The position numbers were made by a program, and so were the translations under genes. Below the pieces are notes generated by a model that ran no database searches, was not told the origin of the DNA, and saw only the letters and a program-made list of their open reading frames with translations. From an uncultured Selenomonadaceae bacterium (GTDB taxonomy: Bacteria; Bacillota; Negativicutes; Selenomonadales; Selenomonadaceae), in assembly GCA_910579115.1 (NCBI GenBank), contig CAJTSO010000003.1, positions 1-35,489 on the forward strand: a stretch of 35,489 bases of DNA, given 5' to 3'. Shown here piece by piece: positions 24,823 to 33,052 of the stretch; the stretch's first letter is position 1; the number at the start of each line of letters is the position of its first letter.

Positions 24823-24852
24823 AATAAAACCAGGCGAATTCCTCCGCCTGGT
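24823..24852 (-). terminator. intrinsic terminator after the TSUP gene
   Basis: ACCAGGCG (24829-24836 as read on plus) pairs with CGCCTGGT (24845-24852) over eight bases; on the minus strand it is followed by TTTTATTAT. About 40 bases beyond the TSUP stop. Confidence 0.8.
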
Positions 24853-24891
24853 AAATTTTACTATTGAAATACTTATGAGTCAATGGAAAGT

Positions 24892-25653
24892 TTATTTTAT
24901 TAATGCAGTGTAAAGGGATTGAAAGCAGATAAAATAGAGCATGGCAGAGAGAAGGAATCGAAAGAATTTCACTGATGTGTACTTGAACGCGATCTGCCCC
25001 AGGAAAAGACCGGCAAACAATCCCGGCAACATATAAGAGAATTCTTTTCCGGCGGCCATCATGTTTGTCCCGCCACTGAAACAAAATATGGCCATTGAGC
25101 AAGATTGAGCAAGAAAAAAATATAATACACAGGTAGAACGGAGTTCAACTCTGGATAGTTGCGCATTCGCAAAATAAATTATCAAAGCAGGCCCAGCCAT
25201 GCTCACACTTGTTGCCATAATTCCGGAGAACAGACCAGTAATGAAAGCGTTTCGTGGTCTTTGAGAAAAATTGAGGTGGGAAAAATGGTTTACAACAAGG
25301 AAACAGAGAAGAATGACACTGATGATAATTTTAAGGTGGTTGGCCGTAACGTAATTGAACAGAATGAATCCGAAGGGCTGGCCGCATACAGCACCTAAGG
25401 TAAGGAAGAAAATCAAATCATATTTTGCCGTACGCCACAACATAATCGATTGAATAAAATTGGAAAAAAAACCAATATAAATGAGGATTTGTACGGTTAA
25501 TTTTGCGTCATAAAAAATCATCATGAGAGGAGATGCGGTCAGCATAAGCCCAAAACCGGTTATTGATTGAAGAAATGAAGCCACGAATACGGCCCCCATT
25601 GGACCAAGGCGGTCATGGAAAGGCGTTAGCACGCTGATAAAATCAATATCCAT
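24892..25653 (-). CDS. sulfite exporter TauE/SafE (TSUP) family membrane protein
   Basis: 253 residues with about eight hydrophobic segments, inner membrane. The first repeat contains FVASFLQSITGFGLML and the second repeat SGIMATSVSMAGPALIIYF, the paired glycine-rich signatures of the TSUP family. Substrates in the family are small organic or sulfur anions (sulfite, sulfoacetate) and cannot be specified here. ATG 25653 (minus) has GAAGAGG eight bases upstream. It is transcribed alone, divergently from the efflux operon. Confidence 0.88.
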   Translation of the reverse strand: MDIDFISVLTPFHDRLGPMGAVFVASFLQSITGFGLMLTASPLMMIFYDAKLTVQILIYIGFFSNFIQSIMLWRTAKYDLIFFLTLGAVCGQPFGFILFNYVTANHLKIIISVILLCFLVVNHFSHLNFSQRPRNAFITGLFSGIMATSVSMAGPALIIYFANAQLSRVELRSTCVLYFFLAQSCSMAIFCFSGGTNMMAAGKEFSYMLPGLFAGLFLGQIAFKYTSVKFFRFLLSAMLYFICFQSLYTALIK

Positions 25654-25686
25654 CGGTATAACCTCTTCGATTGTTAATTTCCCGAC

Positions 25687-25714
25687 ATTCTACCACGATT
25701 TGGGAAGGTAGAAT
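25687..25714. promoter_or_regulatory. inverted repeat upstream of the TSUP gene
   Basis: ATTCTACC (25687-25694) and GGTAGAAT (25707-25714) are perfect 8-base arms separated by 12 bases, 34 to 61 bases upstream of the TSUP start. Either a regulator site or a leader hairpin; on the minus strand TGGTAGAAT within it also looks like an extended -10 box. Confidence 0.4.
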
Positions 25715-25857
25715 AGATAAAAATGACAAAATAATTTAATGATAGCTGCTCTATATAAACATAGACTAAACAAGATGCATAAAAATCTTTATATTTTTAA
25801 ATGTTTTTCTAATGTCAATTTCATAATGCTGATATATAACATAATCAGAGATAGAAA

Positions 25858-25886
25858 TTGCTATAGTTAGTGAATGAGTATATAAT
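25858..25886 (+). promoter_or_regulatory. promoter of the tolC-macAB-like operon
   Basis: TTGCTA (25858-25863) and TATAAT (25881-25886) are 17 bases apart. An overlapping extended -10 element TGCTATAGT occurs at 25859-25867. Leader to ATG 25939 would be about 45 bases. Confidence 0.7.
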
Positions 25887-25938
25887 TTGAGAACATGAGC
25901 TTTAAGAGAATCCACGTTGCGAATAGGATGTGAAAGTA

Positions 25939-27324
25939 ATGAAAAAATCAGTTCTTGAAAAGGTGAAAACTATTGCCGCCGGGGTGATCGTTGCTCCGTT
26001 AATAATGGGAACTATGGGTATATGTGAAGCAGCTGAACTATCTATTCAGGAGGCTGTTGACATGGCGCTGGAGCAGAATACGGATTTAGCTATTACCAGA
26101 GTGGGAGAAAAATCTGCCAGAGCTGATCTGAAATCTGCCCGTGGTCAAAATAGTGTTACTGTTTCCGGTAATGGAAGTCTGGGACTTAATAAGAATAGTA
26201 CCGAATCAGATCAAAACAGAAATGGTAGCGTTAGTGCCTCTGTAAGCCTGCCTATTTTTACGGCCGGAAAAAATGAGGCAAATATTTCCAGCAGTAAGCT
26301 TGGGGTAAAGATTGCCCAGCTTGAGACGGAAAGAGAAAGGGAAAATACAAGACTTAAGGTGATAAAAGCCTATTATGATGTCCTTCAAAATAAACAGACT
26401 GTCGAGGTAGACGAACAGACGGTAAATAATTATAAAGCTCACTTGACAAATGTTCAGCAACTTTACGAAGCTGGAAGCAAAGCAAAAATAGACGTCCTTC
26501 GTTCTTCGGTTGAACTATCAAATTCTGAACAGGATTTGATTAGATCGAAGAATAAGTATGAAGTTAGTATAAAAACACTAAAAAATATTTTAGGACTTCC
26601 TTACGAAGAAGAACTCATTTTAACAGAAGATTTTAACTATGTTGAATTTAATCCTGAACTGAAAGATTGTCTGGCTTATGCGCTGGAAAACCGAAAGGAC
26701 ATTATTGTTGACAAATATCAGGTAAAGCAGACGAAGTATGCTATCCGAAGCGCCAAGGCAGATTACTATCCGCAGATTTCGGTCTCCGCTGGAATTGGGG
26801 GGAGTCAACGGTATTCACCCCGGCCCCATACCAGCAGCAGTGATTACGAAGCCGGCGTATCGGCAAGATGGAACATATTTGATGGTGGAGTTACACATGC
26901 TGCTGTCGAAAAAGCAAGAGCGGCTTATGAAAAGGCTGAATTAACGCTTCTACGGGATTTGGAAAATCTGGATCTTTCTTTTCAGACGGCGTATCTGGAC
27001 ATGAGAGAGGCGGAGAAAAGACTCCGTACTACAAAAATTGCCGTTACCATGGCTCAGGAAGACTACTATATTGCTACAGAGAAATACAAGGCTGGCGAGG
27101 GTCTTATGCTGGATGTATTGGATGCGCAGGTAGCTCTTGTAAGCGCCCAATTAAATGACATTAGTGCAAAGTATGACTACTCACGAAGCAGAGCTACGGT
27201 GGAAAATGAAATGGGACTCTCCATTGGAGAAACCGCGGAAGAAGCTCTTAACAGACAATCTGATGAAATAACAGGACAATCTGCCTTGGATACAAAAAAG
27301 GAGGTGGAAGAAGATGGGCAATAA
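25939..27324 (+). CDS. TolC family outer-membrane efflux protein
   Basis: About 461 residues. A signal peptide (KKSVLEKVKTIAAG, hydrophobic core, cleavage near CEAAE) is followed by two outer-membrane efflux repeats; LSIQEAVDMALEQN begins the first and YALENRKDIIVDKYQV the second, with long coiled-coil helices such as YKAHLTNVQQLYEAGSKAK and YYIATEKYKAGEGLMLDVL. It forms the outer-membrane channel of a tripartite pump. I prefer ATG 25939 over GTG 25930. Its 3' end overlaps the next gene by 11 bases. Its presence is the clearest sign of a diderm cell. Confidence 0.93.
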   Translation: MKKSVLEKVKTIAAGVIVAPLIMGTMGICEAAELSIQEAVDMALEQNTDLAITRVGEKSARADLKSARGQNSVTVSGNGSLGLNKNSTESDQNRNGSVSASVSLPIFTAGKNEANISSSKLGVKIAQLETERERENTRLKVIKAYYDVLQNKQTVEVDEQTVNNYKAHLTNVQQLYEAGSKAKIDVLRSSVELSNSEQDLIRSKNKYEVSIKTLKNILGLPYEEELILTEDFNYVEFNPELKDCLAYALENRKDIIVDKYQVKQTKYAIRSAKADYYPQISVSAGIGGSQRYSPRPHTSSSDYEAGVSARWNIFDGGVTHAAVEKARAAYEKAELTLLRDLENLDLSFQTAYLDMREAEKRLRTTKIAVTMAQEDYYIATEKYKAGEGLMLDVLDAQVALVSAQLNDISAKYDYSRSRATVENEMGLSIGETAEEALNRQSDEITGQSALDTKKEVEEDGQ

Positions 27325-28462
27325 AAAAATGGCTAAAATAGCGGCCGGTGTTTTGATAACTGCCGGTGTACTTGGCGGTGCCTTGTATTGGTTCAATTCC
27401 TCTGAGAACTCAAATGAATCAACAAAAATTGAGATAGTCAAGGTTTCCAAGATGGACTTGAAGTCAACGGTCAGCGCAACCGGAACAATAAAGCCTGTAA
27501 ATTCGGTTGAAGTATCCTCAAAAATTACTGCTCGTATTAAAACTGTGTTGGTAAAGGAAAATCAGCAGGTTAAGGCCGGTCAGACTGTTGCAACTTTGGA
27601 TGGAAAGGATTATGAAGCAAAAGCTGAACAGGCGCAATACAAGGTGATAAATGCAAAGGCGAAGTACGATCGGGCAGCTTATTTGTACAATATTGGCGCA
27701 AACAGCCAGGAACAGTACGAAGACGCTGTGCTGGAGTACGATACTGCCAAAAGCTCCCTGGAGGTTACTCAGTCGGATTTGGCTGAGACTATAATTACCG
27801 CTCCCATGGATGGAATCGTTGTGGGAGAGCCACTGACCCCCGGCACTATGGCAGTACAAGGCAATAATAATCCCACGGTTATTATGCTGATTGCCGATTT
27901 ATCAAGCAAACAGATAAAAGCCCAAATCGATGAAACTGATATTGGGAATATAAAGGTTGGTCAGGAGGCGGTGTTTACAGTAGATGCTTATACTGATAAA
28001 AAGTTTAGGGCCAAGGTATCAGGGATTTCTCAAACCGATGTGACAAACAGTTGGAACATAAGCTCAAGCAGTTCTTCCAGCACATCGTCAGCCGATGTAA
28101 TCTATTACTATGTCACGCTGGATGTGGATGATCCTGATAATGATTTGCTGCCAGGCATGACGGCAAGGGTGGAGGTCGTGACCTCAGAGAAGCAATACGC
28201 TTTGGCAGTCCCCATTTCATCACTTAAGACAAACGCCAATGGATCCTATGTATTACTTGTCAAAGGAGATGGAAGCACTGAGGAAAGAACTGTAAAAACC
28301 GGAATATACAGCGATGACTATGTGGAAGTTATAGACGGCATTTCCGAAGGAGACAAGATTTCAAATACCTACAAGGTGGCCATGAATAAGGATAACGGAG
28401 AAAAGGGCGGCAAAGGTTCTGGCGGAAACCGGGGACCCTTTGGCGGTCCACCGCGAATGTAA
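27314..28462 (+). CDS. periplasmic membrane fusion protein (MacA/HlyD-like)
   Basis: 382 residues. N-terminal membrane anchor at about 8-26, then the lipoyl-like domain SKITARIKTVLVKENQQVKAGQTV, a short coiled hairpin (about 100-155), the second lipoyl half with ITAPMDGIVVGEPLTPGTMA and a beta-barrel domain. A tract of serines at residues 250-259 is inserted in the barrel domain, and the C terminus is Gly-rich (GGKGSGGNRGPFGG). It would bridge the ABC transporter and TolC. ATG 27314 has GGAGG upstream and overlaps the tolC end. Substrate unknown; antimicrobial compounds or peptides are common. Confidence 0.92.
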   Translation: MGNKKMAKIAAGVLITAGVLGGALYWFNSSENSNESTKIEIVKVSKMDLKSTVSATGTIKPVNSVEVSSKITARIKTVLVKENQQVKAGQTVATLDGKDYEAKAEQAQYKVINAKAKYDRAAYLYNIGANSQEQYEDAVLEYDTAKSSLEVTQSDLAETIITAPMDGIVVGEPLTPGTMAVQGNNNPTVIMLIADLSSKQIKAQIDETDIGNIKVGQEAVFTVDAYTDKKFRAKVSGISQTDVTNSWNISSSSSSSTSSADVIYYYVTLDVDDPDNDLLPGMTARVEVVTSEKQYALAVPISSLKTNANGSYVLLVKGDGSTEERTVKTGIYSDDYVEVIDGISEGDKISNTYKVAMNKDNGEKGGKGSGGNRGPFGGPPRM

Positions 28463-28478
28463 TGGCGGGGGTGAGGGT

Positions 28479-29231
28479 ATGAACAAATATAATGATAAAG
28501 TCCAGCAGGGAAGCATGATTAACGACCCGGAGAAAACTATCGAATTAAAGGGAATAAAAAAACTTTATCAGATAGGTGATCAGGAGGTAGCGGCGCTGGA
28601 TGGAATAACCACCGATATATACAAAGGTCAGTTTGTCGCTCTCATGGGTCCTTCGGGCTCCGGTAAATCAACCCTCATGAATATTTTGGGCTGCCTTGAC
28701 CGACCCACAGTTGGTTCCTATAAGCTTAATGGAGAAGAAGTAGCTTCACTCAGTGATGATGATCTGGCTGTAACCCGTAATCAAAAAATAGGCTTTGTCT
28801 TCCAAAACTTCAACCTTCTAAGTCGAATAAGCGCTCTTGATAACGTGGCGCTTCCCCTTGTGTATAGTGGGATAGACCGCAAGGAACGATGGGAAAGGGC
28901 AATGCATTACCTGGAGGCGGTGGGTTTGGCTGACCGGGCGTATCATCAGCCCAATGAATTGTCCGGCGGTCAGCGTCAGCGGGTAGCTATAGCGAGAGCC
29001 CTTGTAAATAAACCAAAAATAATCATGGCGGATGAGCCCACAGGAAATTTGGATACAAAGTCAACTAAGGAAATCATGGAGATTTTTGAAGAATTACATG
29101 ACCAGGGAAAGACCATTATTCTTGTAACCCATGAGCCGGAGATTGCCGCCTGTGCCAGCAGGCAGCTTCTGGTTCGGGACGGAAAAATAACTAAGGACGC
29201 CGGAAGGGGTGTCCAAATGGATGTAGTATAA
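28479..29231 (+). CDS. MacB-type ABC transporter ATP-binding protein
   Basis: 250-residue ATPase of the LolD/MacB class. Walker A GPSGSGKST near residue 57, the Q-loop in VFQNFNLLSRISALDNV, signature LSGGQRQRVAIARAL, Walker B IIMADEPTGNLD. ATG 28479 is preceded by a G-rich ribosome site; the open frame extends upstream to a TTG in the preceding gene but without support. Unlike E. coli MacB, ATPase and permease are separate polypeptides here, as in many Firmicutes. Confidence 0.95.
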   Translation: MNKYNDKVQQGSMINDPEKTIELKGIKKLYQIGDQEVAALDGITTDIYKGQFVALMGPSGSGKSTLMNILGCLDRPTVGSYKLNGEEVASLSDDDLAVTRNQKIGFVFQNFNLLSRISALDNVALPLVYSGIDRKERWERAMHYLEAVGLADRAYHQPNELSGGQRQRVAIARALVNKPKIIMADEPTGNLDTKSTKEIMEIFEELHDQGKTIILVTHEPEIAACASRQLLVRDGKITKDAGRGVQMDVV

Positions 29232-29251
29232 AAATGGAGGAGGGAGACTAT

Positions 29252-30469
29252 ATGCTTTTTAAGGAAAGCGTGCGTATTGCCCTCGACGCATTGACGGCTA
29301 ATAAGTTAAGAACGATCCTTACAATGCTGGGAATCATTATTGGCGTTGGAGCCGTAATCGCTATGGTATCAGTGGGGCTTGGAGTCAAGCAGAACATTAC
29401 GAATTCTATTTCCAGCCTCGGAAGCAATATGCTGATTGTCATGCCGGGAAGTTCCAATACCGGAGGCCTCCGGTCAGCGGCGGGCTCCCGGACTACCCTG
29501 AAATATGAAGATGCCGTGTCGATAAAATCAAAAGTAAAGAATATTGACTATGTATCTCCTACTGTACTGCGTTCATTTCAGGTAGTAAACGGCAACCAAA
29601 ACTGGAACACAACCGTATATGGTGTTACCCCTGAGTATATGCCAATTCGATCACTGGCGGTTTCGGCTGGATCTTTCGTTACCCAAGATGATTTGACAAA
29701 ACGTCGGCGTGTAGCTGTTATTGGTACCACGGTAGCAAGCAATCTTTACGGCAGCAAAAATCCAGTCGGACTGAATATCCGGGTCAATAATCAGCCCTAT
29801 AAAGTAATAGGCGTTTTGGAAAGCAAAGGTCAGTCTTCTATGGGTCAGGATCAGGACGATGTTGTAATCATTCCTCTGACAACAGCCATGGAGCGGCTCA
29901 TCGGTATTACATATGTTCAATCCGTGAATATTCAGGTTTCTTCTCAGGATAAAATGAATCGTATACAGGGTGACATTGAGTCACTCTTGAGGCAGCGCCA
30001 CAGGATAAACGGGGGAAAAGAAGATGATTTTTATGTCAGAAATATGACAAGCCTTATGGAAACTGTAAATGAGACAACTGGTATGCTCACTTTGTTTCTA
30101 GGAAGTGTGGCGGCAATATCCTTACTGGTTGGCGGTATAGGAATAATGAACATCATGATGGTTTCTGTCACAGAGCGTACCCGGGAAATCGGTATCAGGA
30201 AAGCATTGGGAGCAACCTACAAAGCAATTATGACTCAGTTCCTCATTGAGTCCATCGTCATTGGAGTAATCGGTGGTTTAATTGGAATTGGCTTTGGTTG
30301 TGCTGCTTCTGAATTGATTTCCCGGTTCGGTGGATTTAACACCGTAATAACTCTATCGCCAATTCTTCTTTCCTTTAGCTTTTCGGTAGGAATCGGCTTG
30401 TTTTTTGGCATCTACCCAGCCAGAAAGGCAGCTCTTCTTGATCCAATAGAGGCTCTCAGATATGAATAA
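29252..30469 (+). CDS. MacB-type ABC transporter permease
   Basis: 405 residues: helix 1 in LRTILTMLGIIIGVGAVIAM, a large extracytoplasmic MacB-type domain (about 45-270) and three C-terminal helices of the FtsX family with GGIGIMNIMMVSVTERTREIG and RKALGA. Mechanotransmission-type transporter that drives substrate from the periplasm through TolC. ATG 29252 follows GGAGGAGGGAG; the ATG at 29234 lies in front of that site. Gap to the ATPase gene is 20 bases. Last gene of the four-gene pump operon. Confidence 0.94.
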   Translation: MLFKESVRIALDALTANKLRTILTMLGIIIGVGAVIAMVSVGLGVKQNITNSISSLGSNMLIVMPGSSNTGGLRSAAGSRTTLKYEDAVSIKSKVKNIDYVSPTVLRSFQVVNGNQNWNTTVYGVTPEYMPIRSLAVSAGSFVTQDDLTKRRRVAVIGTTVASNLYGSKNPVGLNIRVNNQPYKVIGVLESKGQSSMGQDQDDVVIIPLTTAMERLIGITYVQSVNIQVSSQDKMNRIQGDIESLLRQRHRINGGKEDDFYVRNMTSLMETVNETTGMLTLFLGSVAAISLLVGGIGIMNIMMVSVTERTREIGIRKALGATYKAIMTQFLIESIVIGVIGGLIGIGFGCAASELISRFGGFNTVITLSPILLSFSFSVGIGLFFGIYPARKAALLDPIEALRYE

Positions 30470-30472
30470 AAG

Positions 30473-30523
30473 AAACACTATTGAGATTGCTGTGCTTTGT
30501 AAGCTGACTCAATAGTGTTTTAA
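30473..30523 (+). terminator. intrinsic terminator of the efflux operon
   Basis: AAACACTATTGAG (30473-30485) pairs with CTCAATAGTGTTT (30508-30520), ending in TTTT. The 22-base interior may fold further. Confidence 0.85.
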
Positions 30524-30588
30524 TATGGGAAACCATTTCATCTTTAACGTTACAACAGAATAATATTTTTTAGCCAATGGTTTTTTTG

Positions 30589-30617
30589 TTGACGGAAATG
30601 TATATGGGGATTAGAAT
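30589..30617 (+). promoter_or_regulatory. promoter of the deacetylase-uppP-pth unit
   Basis: TTGACG (30589-30594) and TAGAAT (30612-30617) with a 17-base spacer. The start of transcription near 30624 gives a leader of about 135 bases before TTG 30759, containing a small hairpin around ACTCTGTAGAGT. Confidence 0.8.
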
Positions 30618-30758
30618 AATAAAAATGCGACATGAAAAATATTATTTTGGATTCAATATGCTGATGGCGGTATAGAAGAATACTCTGTAGAGTTATTACC
30701 ATAATATATAAAATTTATGATATTGAGACTCTGAATACAGATTGATGGGGTTTTATCC

Positions 30759-31556
30759 TTGAAAAAGTTTTTTATTTTTTCATTAATTATCTTTTGTCTG
30801 GTTACGATTAGTAAATGCCCGGCGATGGCTTCTGTATCTGATTGTAAAACAGCGAAGAAGATTGTAATTCTTAATTATCATAAGGTGGACGATTACTTTA
30901 GTTCTTTGTCAATTACTCCCCGTGATTTTGATAACCAAATGGCCTTTCTTAAAAAAATTGGTTTTGAGACTATATCCCTTGAACAATTAAGGGTAGTGCT
31001 GGCCGGAGAAGAGGTTGATTTACCTGAACGACCGTTAATAATTACTTTTGATGATGGATATCGTGATAATTATATAAATGCTTACCCAATTTTGAAAAAA
31101 TACGGGTTTACTGGCGTAATCTTCGTAATCACCTCTTTTATTGATCGTAAATTGCCTTATTACATCTCCTGGGATATGGCAAAGGAAATGCAGGAAAGCG
31201 GCGTTATTGATATTGAGTCCCATACTGTTAATCATATTTCCATGACAGAGTTGAATGATGAAAAGCTCCGAAGGGAGCTTATTGAATCAAAGAAAAGGAT
31301 CGAAGAGGTTTTGGAAAAGCCAGTTGAATATGTAGCATATCCAACTGGTACCTATAATTTGCACATTGCCGATATTGTTCGTGGTTGTGGATACAAGGGT
31401 GCTTTCACAATAAAGTATGGGAATGTCGATACAATGACGAATTTATATGCGATTGAGCGCTTACCGGTTTTTAGAACGGCGAATACTTACGAAGATTTTA
31501 TTGACAGAATACAGTATGTTCCGACTTTTGAGAGATTTGGCTGGATGAAAAGCTGA
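30759..31556 (+). CDS. secreted polysaccharide deacetylase (NodB domain)
   Basis: 265 residues with a signal peptide (hydrophobic FFIFSLIIFCLVTI, likely cleavage near AMAS). The NodB metal-dependent deacetylase motifs are in order: TFDDGYRDN near residue 96, SHTVNH near 152 and YPTGTYN near 195. It would remove acetyl groups from cell wall or surface glycan outside the cytoplasmic membrane. Start is TTG 30759 with TGGGG eight bases upstream. The third motif has Thr where Phe or Trp is more usual. uppP follows after 29 bases, an envelope-related neighbour. Confidence 0.9.
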   Translation: MKKFFIFSLIIFCLVTISKCPAMASVSDCKTAKKIVILNYHKVDDYFSSLSITPRDFDNQMAFLKKIGFETISLEQLRVVLAGEEVDLPERPLIITFDDGYRDNYINAYPILKKYGFTGVIFVITSFIDRKLPYYISWDMAKEMQESGVIDIESHTVNHISMTELNDEKLRRELIESKKRIEEVLEKPVEYVAYPTGTYNLHIADIVRGCGYKGAFTIKYGNVDTMTNLYAIERLPVFRTANTYEDFIDRIQYVPTFERFGWMKS

Positions 31557-31585
31557 TTGCTCAGCAGTTATTAAGTGGGGAGAAA

Positions 31586-32410
31586 ATGGAATTAACGATC
31601 GCCGAGCTTTTTAAGGTTATTATAATTGGTATTGTAGAGGGTGTGACAGAATGGCTGCCTATAAGCAGTACCGGTCACATGATATTGGTTGACGAGCTTA
31701 TTACTCTACAGGTATCACAAAAGTTTAAGGACATGCTACTGGTAGTTATACAGCTTGGGGCGATTCTCTCTGTTGTAGCCATGAATTTTACCCGGCTTAA
31801 TCCTTGGGCCGATGGCAAGAGTCGCCATGAAAAAAACAGAACTATCATTTTATGGTATAAGGTTATTGTGGCTACAATGCCGGCTGGTGTAATAGGTTTG
31901 CTTTTCGATGAATATGTAGAGGAACATTTCATGACCGCCGCTGTGGTTGCGGTTACCTTAATAGTTTATGGAGTGTTGTTCATCCTTGTTGAAAACTATA
32001 ATAAAAGGCGGAAGCCGTGTGTAACAAGTTTGGAGTTGCTTGATTACAAAACGGCTATATTGATTGGCTGTTTTCAAGTGCTGGCTCTGATACCGGGAAC
32101 ATCAAGGTCAGGCGCGACTATTTTGGGCGGAATGTTGTGCGGTGTTTCCAGAATGGTCGTGACAGAGTTTACATTTTTCCTGGCTATACCGGTTATGTTT
32201 GGAGCAAGCATTCTTAAGCTGTTGAAATTTGGGGTATCTTACTCTGTTGCTGAGTTTGTCATCCTGTTTGTGGGAATGGTTGTAGCGTTTATTGTATCGG
32301 TGTTGTCTATAAAGTGCTTGCTGAAATACATAAGAAATAATGACTTTAAGGCCTTTGGATACTATAGGATTATACTAGGTGTTGCTGTTTTATTCTGCCT
32401 TGTGTTGTGA
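31586..32410 (+). CDS. uppP: undecaprenyl-diphosphatase
   Basis: Integral membrane phosphatase (BacA family) that recycles undecaprenyl diphosphate to the monophosphate carrier for peptidoglycan synthesis; overproduction gives bacitracin resistance in other bacteria. 274 residues with about eight helices. The two catalytic regions are clear: EGVTEWLPISSTGHMIL near residue 18 and PGTSRSGATILGG near 169. ATG 31586 has GGGGAG upstream. pth starts 12 bases after its stop. Confidence 0.96.
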   Translation: MELTIAELFKVIIIGIVEGVTEWLPISSTGHMILVDELITLQVSQKFKDMLLVVIQLGAILSVVAMNFTRLNPWADGKSRHEKNRTIILWYKVIVATMPAGVIGLLFDEYVEEHFMTAAVVAVTLIVYGVLFILVENYNKRRKPCVTSLELLDYKTAILIGCFQVLALIPGTSRSGATILGGMLCGVSRMVVTEFTFFLAIPVMFGASILKLLKFGVSYSVAEFVILFVGMVVAFIVSVLSIKCLLKYIRNNDFKAFGYYRIILGVAVLFCLVL

Positions 32411-32422
32411 TAGAATACAATT

Positions 32423-33052
32423 ATGAAGATGCTAGTAGGATTGGGAAACCCCGGAAAGAAATATGAAAATACAAAACATAATGTGGGCTGGATGCTGCTG
32501 GATGCAATAGCTGATAAGCTTGGAAATTCAGAAGGATGGAGAAAATGCGGCAAGGCTCTTGTTGTGGAGTCTCGTCTCGGGGCAGAAAAACTGATTTTGG
32601 TAAAGCCATTGACTTACATGAATCTTAGCGGGGAAGCTGTAGGCCCCTTGGTGAATTGGTATAAGCTTGATACCGGGGATGTTATGGTGGCCCATGATGA
32701 TATGGATATTCCTGTTGGAACTATCAGAATAAGAAAAAAAGGCAGTGCCGGGGGACATAATGGAATTAAATCTTTACTGCAGCACCTCCCTGATGAGAAC
32801 TTTGCAAGAATACGAATTGGGATAGGCAGGCCGCTACCTGGCTGGTCTGTCGTTGATCATGTCCTGGCAGCATTTAATGAAGACCAGCGACCGCTGGTTG
32901 ACGAGTCTGTCAAGTATCTTATACCGGCGGTAGAATGTATAGTCACTAATGGTATAGATTTTGCTATGAATAAGTACAACCCCCAAAAGCAAAAGAAGGA
33001 AAAGAGTGCTTGGAAAAAGGAACAGGCAGGGGACAGAGACGACGATGAATGA
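32423..33052 (+). CDS. pth: peptidyl-tRNA hydrolase
   Basis: Releases tRNA from stalled peptidyl-tRNA; essential, cytoplasmic. Motifs: VGLGNPGKKYENTKHNVGW with the catalytic His, KPLTYMNLSG, VAHDDMDIPVGT with the Asp, and GSAGGHNGIKS. The 209-residue length includes a charged tail (KKEKSAWKKEQ) longer than the core family. No good ribosome site lies before ATG 32423; instead TGATAGAAT, an extended -10 element, ends at 32416, so a leaderless transcript from this point is possible. The 3' end overlaps the radical SAM gene by eight bases. Confidence 0.96.
   Translation: MKMLVGLGNPGKKYENTKHNVGWMLLDAIADKLGNSEGWRKCGKALVVESRLGAEKLILVKPLTYMNLSGEAVGPLVNWYKLDTGDVMVAHDDMDIPVGTIRIRKKGSAGGHNGIKSLLQHLPDENFARIRIGIGRPLPGWSVVDHVLAAFNEDQRPLVDESVKYLIPAVECIVTNGIDFAMNKYNPQKQKKEKSAWKKEQAGDRDDDE

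Noticed and set aside
24473..24913. Plus-strand open frame of 146 codons across the corA start
   Set aside because: It overlaps the corA 5' end, the leader and the TSUP terminator antisense, with no ribosome site.
30632..30664. Ten-residue upstream frame MKNIILDSIC in the deacetylase leader
   Set aside because: No ribosome site; such a short frame is expected by chance in AT-rich sequence.
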